Positions 16,238 through 24,543 of a stretch of DNA of 64,000 nucleotides are shown here, one piece after another. This DNA comes from Nocardia iowensis. Its GTDB lineage: Bacteria > Actinomycetota > Actinomycetes > Mycobacteriales > Mycobacteriaceae. The stretch's first letter is position 1. Each line of letters begins with the position of its first letter. Under the pieces are notes generated by a model. That model was given only the letters and a program-made list of their open reading frames with translations. It was not told the DNA's origin and searched no databases. The stretch is from assembly GCF_019222765.1 (NCBI RefSeq), contig NZ_CP078145.1, forward strand, positions 1,860,001-1,924,000, given 5' to 3'. Position numbers and translations under genes: made by a program.

Positions 16238-16991
16238 TACGAAATCGGTTCCTTCGTCGGGGGACAGCTTTCGATCCGGGCGCGCGGCAGCGCGGATCCG
16301 AGGCGGTGCGCGGTGGGCGCTCGCCTGGTGCGGGTAGATGTGCTGTTGTGGGGTTTTGTTGTGGGGGACGCTTTGGTCCCCGGAACGCGACCTTCAGTGG
16401 TGCGGTGCCGGGGCGCTCACTGCGAGCCCGGCCGCGATGTCGCGTGGGACTCCGCATCCTCGATGCGGAGAGATAGGCGCTGCCTCGACTCAGCGAGGCT
16501 CGCCCATTCGGCGGAAGGTTAGGTTCGCGGGTCCGTTGCCGGATCCCGATCCGCCGACCGCGGCGGGAACAATGCCTGCCATTGCGGTCGTTTTCCGAAT
16601 GTGGGTGAACAACTCCTCGGTGTAACCAAACTCCAGGTCGCTTTATGACCTGATTGCAGAATGGTCACAGTGGGTTAACGTGAGGTGAACGAATACTGAA
16701 CGAGAGGTGCTGGTGATCTTGTAACAGCACCCGGCCGTTGCCGAACCGTTACCTATGCAGGGAGTTTGCTGCTAAACCCAATGTGCGACACGTCACAGAA
16801 ATAGTCGGCTGACCAGCCGGATTTCCCCGGCCGCAACGGGGTGTTGGTCCGAGTTGGGACTCGTGATACTCCGTGGAATCGGCCGGAAGATTTCGCTGGA
16901 GAGAGTCCGATCCATGGTGTCCGCGGGACCGAATACAGGGAGCAGCTAGCCGCAGACACCCCGCGATCGGGGAGACAGGGAACCTCCGGAC
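16238..16991. promoter_or_regulatory. 754-base divergent intergenic region with hairpin-rich leader
   Basis: No gene is seen. On the side of the SLT gene there are several stems: CTCCGCATC (16450-16458) with GATGCGGAG (16462-16470), GCCTCG (16482-16487) with CGAGGC (16494-16499), and GGGGAC (16364-16369) with GTCCCC (16376-16381). This looks like a structured 5' leader of roughly 250-350 nt. Rpf-like genes of actinobacteria often carry c-di-AMP riboswitches, but the conserved core could not be aligned here. The right part should contain the promoter of the 16992 gene. Confidence 0.45.
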
Positions 16992-17357
16992 ATGAAGCGA
17001 AACAGCCTGGTGTGCCGTACGGGCGTCCTTGCCGCCGGGACCGTTGTCGCGGTGCTGCCGTCCCTCGGTGTGGCGACCATGACGCTCGGCACTATGGCCG
17101 CGGTGGATTTGCCCGAAGGCGCCGGACGCGACATCGCGGTGCGGCAATATCAGGTCATCCCGATCGAAACCGTCTCGGACTTCTGCGCGGGCCACAACAG
17201 AGGCGACGGTTATTACGCCCATCCGCACGACAAAGCCGTCTTCTACCGATGCATAGATTCCGGAAACCAACGCGTAGCTACATATCAGTTTCGGTGTCCC
17301 GATAAAGCCTGGTACGACGCGGATCGGTTGGTCTGCGTTGCGCGCGTACCTCGCTGA
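16992..17357 (+). CDS. Secreted CBM14/peritrophin-A-like chitin-binding protein
   Basis: A 121-aa exported protein. Residues 1-40 include a signal peptide (hydrophobic TGVLAAGTVVAVLPSLGVAT). Residues 62-117 have the pattern of carbohydrate-binding module 14: DFCAGHNRGDGYYAHPHDKA, VFYRCIDSGNQRVATYQFRC, PDKAWYDADRLVCV. The spacing Cys-x-G, DGYYAHP, FYRC, F-x-CP, WYD and a final Cys matches the peritrophin-A fold. Four Cys could form two disulfides. The module usually binds chitin or GlcNAc polymers and is far more familiar from animals. The start ATG at 16992 follows a GGAACCTCCGGAC segment. Confidence 0.7.
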   Translation: MKRNSLVCRTGVLAAGTVVAVLPSLGVATMTLGTMAAVDLPEGAGRDIAVRQYQVIPIETVSDFCAGHNRGDGYYAHPHDKAVFYRCIDSGNQRVATYQFRCPDKAWYDADRLVCVARVPR

Positions 17358-17442
17358 TGTCGACGGTGGCCTCCCCTGAACGGGGATCCACTCCAGTTTT
17401 CGGGGGTTCCGCAAACGATGTCCCGCTTGGTTAGCTGAGGTC

Positions 17443-18759
17443 ATGACCGCCAGAACTTCGACACGGCAGCCGCTCGTGCTGGTGCTACTCCTGGCGCTAC
17501 TGGCCACCGTCACGGCGGCCGCCTGCACGCCCGCCGACGATCTCCGCGCCCGTGTCCAGGCCATCCCCGGCATGCGGTTGATCGCCGAGAAACCAGCGCC
17601 CGGCGGATACCTGCTCGAACTCGCCTTCCGTCAACCCACCGACCACCGGCAACCCGATCAAGGCAACTTCGAACAGCGACTTACCCTCCTGCACAAGTCA
17701 ACTGACCGACCCACGGTCCTCTACACCGGCGGCTACGACCTCAACCCGGACCCGGCTTTCCGCGCCGAACCCACCGAACTCCTGGACGGCAACCAAATCA
17801 TCACCGAACAGCGATATTTCGGCAGCTCCCGCCCAAACCCGGTGGACTGGACCAAACTCGACATCTGGCAGGCCGCGACCGACCATCATCGACTGATCCA
17901 GGCGCTGCGGACGATCTACCGGGGCGCGTGGATCTCCGCCGGAGCCAGTAAGGGCGGAATGGCCTCGGTCTATCACCGGCGTTTCTACCCTGGCGACGTA
18001 GCGGGCACCGTCGCGTACAGCGCACCCGACAACATCGACGACAGCGACAACACCGCCTACGACCGCTTTGTCGAGCAGGTCGGCACACCCGAATGCCGCG
18101 CGGCGCTCGAGGTCGTCCAACGCGAATTGCTGTTGCGGCGCAACGAAATAGCCGACCGTCTGGCCAACTGGGCACAGCGTGCGGGCTACACCTTGGACAC
18201 CGTCGGGAGCGCCGACCGCGTGGTGGAACTGACCACTCTGCAAGTGCCCATGTACTTTTGGATGCACAAGAACCCCGCTGACTGCGCGGGCATCCCTGCG
18301 CCCGACGCCCCGACCGACTCGCTCTACGCGTGGTTCGACGACTTGGTCCAGCTCCTGTCCTATGTCGACCAGGGTCTCGCCGTCGCCCTCCCGTCCTTTT
18401 ATCAACTGGGCACTCAACTCGGCACCGCCCGCTTCTCAGCACCACATTTGACAGATCTACTGCGTTATCCGGGTATCCAGGAAATGCGCACCTATATCCC
18501 GCAGCAGATCCCGCTCCATTTCCAAACGGACGCAATGTCGGACATCGACAATTGGGTCCGGCACGAAGCCACCGAGTTGCTCGTCATCTACGGCGAATAC
18601 GACTTGGCCCGCGCCAAGTCATTCCGCACCGCCCCCGGCAATCGAGACGCCAAGGTCTACCTGGCTCCAGCCACCAACCATCTCGCCCGCATCGCCACGC
18701 TGGCCCCGGCCGACCGTGCGGAAGCGAGCGCGACTCTCGAACGCTGGTCCGCAGCTTGA
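17443..18759 (+). CDS. Lipoprotein serine peptidase, S37 (PS-10) family
   Basis: A 438-aa secreted hydrolase. The signal peptide ends in a lipobox-like ATVTAAAC with Cys28. The body has the S37/PS-10 tripeptidyl-aminopeptidase fold: RPTVLYTGGYDLNPD near 89-103, then GAWISAGASKGGMASVYHRR with catalytic Ser169. Late in the sequence VIYGEYDLARA provides the acid region and PATNHLARIATL the catalytic His. Family members trim tripeptides from secreted proteins. Alpha/beta hydrolase length and motif order are intact, so it is likely active at the cell surface. Confidence 0.85.
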   Translation: MTARTSTRQPLVLVLLLALLATVTAAACTPADDLRARVQAIPGMRLIAEKPAPGGYLLELAFRQPTDHRQPDQGNFEQRLTLLHKSTDRPTVLYTGGYDLNPDPAFRAEPTELLDGNQIITEQRYFGSSRPNPVDWTKLDIWQAATDHHRLIQALRTIYRGAWISAGASKGGMASVYHRRFYPGDVAGTVAYSAPDNIDDSDNTAYDRFVEQVGTPECRAALEVVQRELLLRRNEIADRLANWAQRAGYTLDTVGSADRVVELTTLQVPMYFWMHKNPADCAGIPAPDAPTDSLYAWFDDLVQLLSYVDQGLAVALPSFYQLGTQLGTARFSAPHLTDLLRYPGIQEMRTYIPQQIPLHFQTDAMSDIDNWVRHEATELLVIYGEYDLARAKSFRTAPGNRDAKVYLAPATNHLARIATLAPADRAEASATLERWSAA

Positions 18760-18827
18760 TCGCTCGGCGTTAAGGTGGCCCTCTCCCGGTCTCCCTACGA
18801 CCTGGCTGGGTGCCGCAGAATCCTCGC

Positions 18828-19805
18828 ATGATGCGATACCGACTTTTCGGCCGAACCGGACTGCGCGTGTCCGAACTCGTCCTCGGCACCATGACGCTCG
18901 ACGACGCCGCTGAGTACAAGCGGGTGCTGGATACGTTCGCCGACGCGGGCGGCAACTTCCTCGACACCGCCTCGGCTTACGGCGCGAGCGAGGAATTGCT
19001 CGGTGCGGTGCTGGACCGCCGCGACCGGTTCGTCATCGGTACCAAGTACACGTTGACCCGGGACGCGGCAGATCCGAACGCGGCGGGCAACCATCGCAAG
19101 AACCTGGTGCTGTCGCTCGAGCAGAGCCTGCGACGGCTGCGCACCGACTACGTCGATGTCTACTGGGTGCATGTGTGGGATCGGCTCACCCCGATCGAGG
19201 AAACCCTGCGCGCGCTCGATGACGCGGTCCGCGCGGGCAAAGTACTGCACATCGGCATCTCCGACGCACCCGCGTGGGTGGTCGCGCAGGCGAATACCCT
19301 TGCCCAGTGCCACAATTGGACGCCATTCGCGGGTTTGCAGGTGCCCTACAACCTGCTCCAGCGTGATATCGAGCGGGAACTGCTGCCGATGGCCGAGGCG
19401 TTCGGAATGAGCGTCACGACTTGGGCGCCGCTGGCACAGGGCGTGCTGTCCGGTGTCGCGGGACGACGCTCCGATCCGGCCGAACGCACCGAACGCGAGC
19501 GGGCCGCTGCCGCCGCCGTCGGCGAAGTCGCGGCCGAACTGGGTGTGCCCGCGGCTCAGGTGGCGATCGCGTGGACGCGGCACCGTTCGGCCGCCGTGCT
19601 ACCGATCATCGGCGTGAGCAGCGCCACGCAACTCGCCGCGAACCTGGCCGCGGTCGAGTTGGTGTTGCCCGCGGACGCCGTGCACACCCTGGAGGCGGCC
19701 GTGCCGTTCGAGCTCGGATTCCCTGGCGACTTCATCGCCGAATGCGACGAGTCCCCGTTCGTTTACGGCGACGCCGCGACCAAGGTCGGGCCGATCAGCC
19801 GGTAG
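18828..19805 (+). CDS. Aldo/keto reductase
   Basis: A 325-aa NADPH-dependent TIM-barrel oxidoreductase. Visible motifs are FGRTGLRVSELVLGTMT at the N-terminus, FLDTASAYG with the catalytic Asp and Tyr, VIGTKYTL with the Lys, and VDVYWVHVWDR where the catalytic His lies. The NADPH-binding C-terminal segment reads LPIIGVSSATQLAANLAAVE. ATG 18828 is preferred over GTG 18810. It belongs to the YakC/Kvbeta-like class of AKRs; the physiological substrate is unknown. Confidence 0.92.
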   Translation: MMRYRLFGRTGLRVSELVLGTMTLDDAAEYKRVLDTFADAGGNFLDTASAYGASEELLGAVLDRRDRFVIGTKYTLTRDAADPNAAGNHRKNLVLSLEQSLRRLRTDYVDVYWVHVWDRLTPIEETLRALDDAVRAGKVLHIGISDAPAWVVAQANTLAQCHNWTPFAGLQVPYNLLQRDIERELLPMAEAFGMSVTTWAPLAQGVLSGVAGRRSDPAERTERERAAAAAVGEVAAELGVPAAQVAIAWTRHRSAAVLPIIGVSSATQLAANLAAVELVLPADAVHTLEAAVPFELGFPGDFIAECDESPFVYGDAATKVGPISR

Positions 19806-19861
19806 GTGTCCTGCGGGTGCCGGGCCACCGAAAGTGCCCTTGCCAGTGCCGAATTGAGGAT

Positions 19862-19880
19862 ATAGGTTTGCCTTACCTAA
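19862..19880. promoter_or_regulatory. IdeR/DtxR-type iron box
   Basis: The 19-bp sequence on the minus strand, TTAGGTAAGGCAAACCTAT, matches the mycobacterial IdeR box TTAGGTTAGGCTAACCTAA at 16 of 19 positions, with both AGGT/ACCT cores intact. It ends 22 nt before the amidase ATG, where a bound iron repressor would block transcription. Confidence 0.7.
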
Positions 19881-19902
19881 CTAAATTCCATGGAGGTAGG
19901 GC

Positions 19903-21333
19903 ATGGCCGAACTGTTCATCGATGCCACCGCGCAAGCCGAACTCGTCCGCAGGGGTGAGGTGTCACCCGCGGAGTTGGTCGAGGAGGCGATCGCGCGCAT
20001 CGAAGGTCTCAACCCGCAGATCAACGCGGTCATCGCGACGCGGTTCGACAAGGCCCGCGCCGAGGCGAAACGGGCCGCCGGCCCCTTCGAGGGCGTGCCT
20101 TATGTGCTCAAGGATCTGACTTTGACATCGGCGGACGACCCGTACGCGGCGGGGATGTCGGCGCTGAAGAAGGCCGGGTACCGGGCCGCGCGCGACTCCT
20201 ACTTCGTCGAGCGCATGCGCGAGGCCGGGTTCGTGCTGCTCGGCAAGGCCAGTACGCCCGAGCTCGGGTTGCCCTGCACGACAGAGCCGGTCGCGTGGGG
20301 TCCGACCCGCAACCCCTGGGATTTGTCCCGATCCGTGGGTGGTTCCAGCGGCGGGTCGGCCGCGGCGGTCGCCTCCGGCATGGTGGCCATCGCTCACGCC
20401 AGCGACGGGGGCGGCTCGATCCGCATCCCAGCCAGTGCGTGTGGTGTCGTCGGGCTGCGGCCCAGCCGCGGTCGAGTGTCCCAGGGGCCCACCGCCAACG
20501 AGGTCTGGCACGGGCTCGCGGTGGAGCTGGCTGTCACGCGCACCGTGCGGGACACCGCCGCCGTGCTGGACATCGTCAGTGGTCGCCGCACCGGGGATGT
20601 CTACACCGCGCCCGCGCCCGAACGCCCGTTCACCCGCGAGGTCGGCGCCGACCCCGGGCGGTTGCGCATCGGCGTCTTGGCCGAGGATCCGACCGGGCAG
20701 ACCGTCGTCGACCGGCAGCACGCGGACGCCGTGCAGTCGGCCGCGGCGACGCTTGCCGAACTCGGCCACCAAGTGGCCGAAGGATTTCCACCCGCCCTGC
20801 GCGACATCCCCGCGGACGCGTTCATCCCGTGCGCCGCCGCGCTGACCGTCGCCGAACTCGACCACTACGGCAAGCTGATCGGTAGGCCGCTCACCGAGGA
20901 CGACGTCGAGCCCGGTACGTGGGCGATCGCCGAATTGGGTCGCACCATCCCCGCCACGAGTTACGTGGCGGGACTCGCCGGCTTACGCGCCGCGGGCGCC
21001 GCGATCGAACGTTGGTGGGCGGACGACGACTGGGACCTACTGCTGACGCCGACCATCCCGCGCGCGCTTCCGCCGCTCGGCACGCTGGCTTCCACCAAGG
21101 AGAACCCGATTCCGGCAGAGGGCTTTGCCTACGCCACATTCACCATGCCCTACAACGTCTCCGGGCAGCCGGCGATCTCGCTGCCGCTGAGCCAGAGCGC
21201 CGAAGGCCTACCTATCGGCGTGCAGTTGGTCGCCGCCTACGGTCGTGAGGATCTGCTGTTGCGCGTCGCCGCCCAACTGGAGGCCGCAATGCCGTGGGCT
21301 GACCGTCTGCCGCCGGTCCGCGCAGCGTCCTGA
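19903..21333 (+). CDS. Amidase-signature family amidase
   Basis: A 476-aa amidohydrolase with the Ser-cisSer-Lys triad: Lys70 in YVLKDL, cis-Ser148 in GGSSGGSAAAVASG and nucleophile Ser172 in DGGGSIRIPAS. Length is normal. Substrates of this family range from simple amides to aryl amides; none can be read here. GGAGG lies about 7 nt before the ATG. The iron box directly upstream suggests de-repression under iron limitation, unusual for an amidase. A diaminopropionate-type cluster starts about 200 bases downstream on the same strand; co-regulation is possible but unproven. Confidence 0.93.
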   Translation: MAELFIDATAQAELVRRGEVSPAELVEEAIARIEGLNPQINAVIATRFDKARAEAKRAAGPFEGVPYVLKDLTLTSADDPYAAGMSALKKAGYRAARDSYFVERMREAGFVLLGKASTPELGLPCTTEPVAWGPTRNPWDLSRSVGGSSGGSAAAVASGMVAIAHASDGGGSIRIPASACGVVGLRPSRGRVSQGPTANEVWHGLAVELAVTRTVRDTAAVLDIVSGRRTGDVYTAPAPERPFTREVGADPGRLRIGVLAEDPTGQTVVDRQHADAVQSAAATLAELGHQVAEGFPPALRDIPADAFIPCAAALTVAELDHYGKLIGRPLTEDDVEPGTWAIAELGRTIPATSYVAGLAGLRAAGAAIERWWADDDWDLLLTPTIPRALPPLGTLASTKENPIPAEGFAYATFTMPYNVSGQPAISLPLSQSAEGLPIGVQLVAAYGREDLLLRVAAQLEAAMPWADRLPPVRAAS

Positions 21334-21392
21334 TCGGCTGTCGCCACCCAAGCAGCCACGGCCCCAACTGATCTCGTCTCGAAAATGAACAC

Positions 21393-21412
21393 GATGTGGC
21401 GAGCGACACATC
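21393..21412 (+). terminator. Small inverted repeat after the amidase
   Basis: GATGTG (21393-21398) pairs with CACATC (21407-21412) with an 8-base loop, 60 nt after the amidase stop. It could be a weak terminator or an attenuator before the next cluster. Confidence 0.3.
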
Positions 21413-21482
21413 TACGGGGAAGTGCCGATGGCTTATCGATGTCCTGTCAGACTGTGTTCTACATCACATCTACAGTCGATTG

Positions 21483-21511
21483 CGAATCATGCGGTCATCC
21501 CTGGTGATTCG
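21483..21511. promoter_or_regulatory. Inverted repeat upstream of the diaminopropionate cluster
   Basis: CGAATCA (21483-21489) and TGATTCG (21505-21511) form perfect 7-bp arms spaced by 15 bases, 26 nt before the first ATG of the cluster. The spacing is compatible with a regulator operator or a leader hairpin. Confidence 0.4.
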
Positions 21512-21536
21512 TGCAGCGCGACAGCGATGAGGGGAA

Positions 21537-22553
21537 ATGGCGACCAGTTTCACGCGTCAAGCGCAACCTGGAGAGAGTGCGACCCCACTGATCGCTCTCG
21601 AGGTGGACGTGGCAGATGTTCGGCGGGTTATCTGGCTGAAGCTGGAAAGCAGCAATGTGCGGGGGTCGATCAAAGACCGGACGGCCGCCGCCCTGTGGAG
21701 CTCGGTGCGTGCGAAGGTGCATCCCGCGGAGGGGGTCATCGAATCGACGTCCGGAAACCTGGGTATCGCGCTTGCCGCGATCTGCGCCGGCCACGGAGTC
21801 CCGTTCACCGCTGTCGTCGAGCCGCGGATCAGTCGGGCAGCTGTCGACATGATGCGGCGCGACCACGCTCGGATCGTGATGATCGATCGCCTGGACGCCC
21901 GGGGCGGCTATTTGCTGAACCGGTTGGCCTACGTCCACGAGCAACTACAGGCGAGACCCCAGTTGATCTGGACCAATCAGTATGAGAACCCAGCCAACCC
22001 GCAGGCGCACCGCACCGGAACGGCGCCCGAACTGTGGCGTCAGCTCCCACGGCCGGCGACGGTTCTGGTTGCCGTTTCGACCGGTGGCACGCTGGCGGGA
22101 TTTCGGCAGTTCAGCGGGAGCGAGCAGTTGCCTTGGGATGTCGTGGGGGTCGATGTGGAGGGATCTGTCGCCCTTGGTGCGGGCGCCCCCGGCACCCGAG
22201 TCCTCCCTGGCATCGGGTCGAGCCGGCCGACGAGCTTCCTGACGCCCGAGCAGCGGCCGCCACGAGAGGTGGTGTCGTCCGCTGACGCCGTAGCGACGTG
22301 TCTGTGGCTCGCGGAGCAGACCGGCATCATGGTGGGCGGCAGTTCGGGTGCGGTACTTGCGGCGGCGCTGCGCCGAATCGAGAGCGACTACGACGAGACC
22401 GATCTCGTCGTGGTCTGCCCGGACGGCGGCGACCGCTACCAGGACACGATCTACTCCCCGGCGTGGCGCCAGGACAATATCGCCACGCCCGGTTTCGTGC
22501 GACCCGTGAAACTGAGGGGCGTGCAGCACCGGGCACCGGGCGGTGCCCGATGA
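21537..22553 (+). CDS. SbnA-like PLP enzyme (2,3-diaminopropionate pathway)
   Basis: A 338-aa fold-type II PLP enzyme of the cysteine-synthase family. The PLP Lys is Lys46 in RGSIKDRTAAAL, the substrate loop is TSGNLG (71-76), and the phosphate-binding glycines are VSTGGTLAG. Relatives SbnA, VioB and CmnB join O-phosphoserine with glutamate to give N-(1-amino-1-carboxyethyl)glutamate. A GAGGGG ribosome site lies just upstream. The stop overlaps the next start by 4 nt, and that next gene is the SbnB partner, which supports the pathway assignment over simple cysteine synthesis. Confidence 0.85.
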   Translation: MATSFTRQAQPGESATPLIALEVDVADVRRVIWLKLESSNVRGSIKDRTAAALWSSVRAKVHPAEGVIESTSGNLGIALAAICAGHGVPFTAVVEPRISRAAVDMMRRDHARIVMIDRLDARGGYLLNRLAYVHEQLQARPQLIWTNQYENPANPQAHRTGTAPELWRQLPRPATVLVAVSTGGTLAGFRQFSGSEQLPWDVVGVDVEGSVALGAGAPGTRVLPGIGSSRPTSFLTPEQRPPREVVSSADAVATCLWLAEQTGIMVGGSSGAVLAAALRRIESDYDETDLVVVCPDGGDRYQDTIYSPAWRQDNIATPGFVRPVKLRGVQHRAPGGAR

Positions 22554-23551
22554 CGGAAAGCATGTTGTTTCTGGATCGATCCGCCGTCATGGATTGCGTC
22601 GCGGGCATAGACGTGGTGGCCGAGGTCGGGCAGGTACTGCGAGATCATTCCGCGCAGCGCACCAGTATGCCTGAGGAGGGATACCTCTCCTGGACCAATT
22701 CCACGGAAGCTCAGTGCCGTTCGCTGGCCATGCTGGGTGGCGTCCTGCGTGATTCCGGAGATCTCTACGGGCTCAAGGTGATCAACGCGGCGGTGGACAA
22801 TCCGCGGCGTGGGCTCGAGCGGGCCGGCGGGGTGGCGTTTCTTTTCGATCCGGAAACCGCCCGCCCGCGGTGCATGGTGGAGGCGAGCTATCTCAGCGCG
22901 GCGCGAACTGCCGGGTACAGCGTGTTGAGCATCGAATTACTCGGGCCGCCCGCGTGGAACTCAGCAGCGTTCATCGGCTGCGGCACACAGGCCGCGATGC
23001 ATATAGAGCTGATGGTCGGTCGATTTCCGACGTTCGGTGCCGTGCACCTTTACGATGTGGATCGATCGCGGGCCGCGGCTTTCGCCGCCGCGACGGCGCA
23101 GAAGTTTCCGCAACTGCGGATCATCGTCGCGCCGACGGTCGAGCAGGCCGTGCGGTCGGCCCCGGTGATCATCACCGTGACCACCAGCACTACGCCCTAC
23201 ATCCCTGGCGGTTGGATCGCCGACGGCAGCTTCGTGGCGCACGTGTCCCTCGACGATCTGACCGAGGACGCGCTCGTCGGTGCGCGGGCGCTGTACGTCG
23301 ACGACATCGACCTTGTCCGCGACAACCCCAGGCGCATCCTGGGTCGGATGCTGTCGCAGGAACCCACGATCGGTGTCACCGGAACTCTCGGCGAGGTACT
23401 CGCCGGGTCCTGCCCGGTGGTGCGGCCCTCGACGAGCGGGTACGTGGTCAGCAATCCGTTCGGAATGTCGATCCTCGACGTCGGCCTGATCGCGGCCGTC
23501 GAATGCCGGGCGCGGCAACTGGGATTGGGTCAACTACTTGAACTGCGGTAA
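22550..23551 (+). CDS. SbnB-like dehydrogenase (ornithine cyclodeaminase family)
   Basis: A 333-aa Rossmann enzyme of the ornithine cyclodeaminase/mu-crystallin family. The NAD-binding part reads AAFIGCGTQAAMHIELMVG, and the conserved VITVTTSTTPYIPGGWI follows. The N-terminal region with YLSWTNS matches SbnB-type rather than true cyclodeaminases. In the SbnA/SbnB pathway it oxidatively splits the SbnA product into 2-oxoglutarate and L-2,3-diaminopropionate. The ATG at 22550 overlaps the preceding stop (ATGA), giving translational coupling. Confidence 0.85.
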   Translation: MTESMLFLDRSAVMDCVAGIDVVAEVGQVLRDHSAQRTSMPEEGYLSWTNSTEAQCRSLAMLGGVLRDSGDLYGLKVINAAVDNPRRGLERAGGVAFLFDPETARPRCMVEASYLSAARTAGYSVLSIELLGPPAWNSAAFIGCGTQAAMHIELMVGRFPTFGAVHLYDVDRSRAAAFAAATAQKFPQLRIIVAPTVEQAVRSAPVIITVTTSTTPYIPGGWIADGSFVAHVSLDDLTEDALVGARALYVDDIDLVRDNPRRILGRMLSQEPTIGVTGTLGEVLAGSCPVVRPSTSGYVVSNPFGMSILDVGLIAAVECRARQLGLGQLLELR

Positions 23552-23559
23552 GGAGCACG

Positions 23560-24543
23560 ATGAGAGCCATGAGAGGCGCGCCGGAGGTCGGCGTCGAGAC
23601 CGGGCTGCTGTCACTGCGCGACCTCGACGAAGCCGAGTTGCAGCGGCTCGTCGAGCGGTCCGTCGAGCTGCACGAAGACGCCCGTGCGCATGATCGCCCG
23701 TTGGCGGACACCGCGATCGGGGTGTTGTTCACCAAGACGTCCACTCGGACGCGGACGGCGTTCTCCGTGGGAGCGCACCGGCTGGGCGCCGCGGTCATGG
23801 CATACGGCCCCGGCGATCTCCAACTGAACACCGGTGAGTCGCTGAAGGATACGGCACGCATCCTCGGATCCATGTTGGACGCCGTGGTGGCCAGAACTGC
23901 CGGGCCCTTGCACGACCTACGCGAGTTCTCGCGGCACGGCCGGATTCCGGTGGTGAATGCGATGGCGACCGAGGAACATCCGACCCAGGGAGTATGCGAT
24001 CTGGCCACGATGCGACTACACCTCGGCACGCTGCGCGGTGTGAAAGTCCTCTACATCGGTGAGGGGAACAACTCGGCGACGGCGCTGATGCACGGTTTGG
24101 CGAAGGTGCCGGCGAGCCTCCTGACCCTCGCGACGCCGGACGGTTACGGCGTTCCTCCCGAGGATCTGGCCGCGGCGCGCGCCGCTGGTGCCACCGTGGT
24201 CACGACCGCTTCGATGGACGAACTGCCCGCCGACGTCGACATCGTCTACACCACGCGCTGGCAAACGACCGGCACGGCCAAAAGCGACCCGGACTGGCGA
24301 GAAGCGTTCCGCGCCTTTCACATCGACGAAGCCCTGCTTTCCCGATGGCCGTCGGCATTGTTCATGCACGACCTGCCGGCCTGCCGCGGTGACGAGGTGT
24401 CCGGCGCGGTGCTGGACGGACCGCGATCGATCGCCTGGAGCCAGGCCGCCATGAAACTCAGCAGCGCGATGGCCATCTTGGAACAGTGCGTGGCACCCAG
24501 TCGGGCCGCCGCCCGCGTCCCGGCGCAGCAGGGCGCCCGGTGA
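23560..24543 (+). CDS. Ornithine-carbamoyltransferase-like enzyme with altered substrate loop
   Basis: A 327-aa carbamoyltransferase. The carbamoyl-phosphate site is intact: STRTR (61-65) and HPTQ (140-143). The ornithine-specific SMG loop is missing; the equivalent region is TTRWQTTG (231-238). The HCLP motif is replaced by HDLPACRG (270-277). These changes argue against ornithine as substrate. Next to SbnA/SbnB homologues, the natural candidate is a 2,3-diaminopropionate-derived amine, giving a ureidoalanine (albizziine-type) product, as with VioL in viomycin clusters. The gene starts 8 nt after sbnB. Confidence 0.8.
   Translation: MRAMRGAPEVGVETGLLSLRDLDEAELQRLVERSVELHEDARAHDRPLADTAIGVLFTKTSTRTRTAFSVGAHRLGAAVMAYGPGDLQLNTGESLKDTARILGSMLDAVVARTAGPLHDLREFSRHGRIPVVNAMATEEHPTQGVCDLATMRLHLGTLRGVKVLYIGEGNNSATALMHGLAKVPASLLTLATPDGYGVPPEDLAAARAAGATVVTTASMDELPADVDIVYTTRWQTTGTAKSDPDWREAFRAFHIDEALLSRWPSALFMHDLPACRGDEVSGAVLDGPRSIAWSQAAMKLSSAMAILEQCVAPSRAAARVPAQQGAR

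Noticed and set aside
16238..16700. c-di-AMP (ydaO/yuaA) riboswitch upstream of the SLT gene
   Set aside because: Short pieces such as CUAACCU and CCGCCGAAU are present on the coding strand, but the GGGGGACCCA and GGGUGAAU core segments and their order could not be found, so I list only a structured leader.
23560..24543. Plain arginine-pathway ornithine carbamoyltransferase
   Set aside because: No arg genes nearby, the SMG loop is missing, and it is embedded between SbnB and a methyltransferase.
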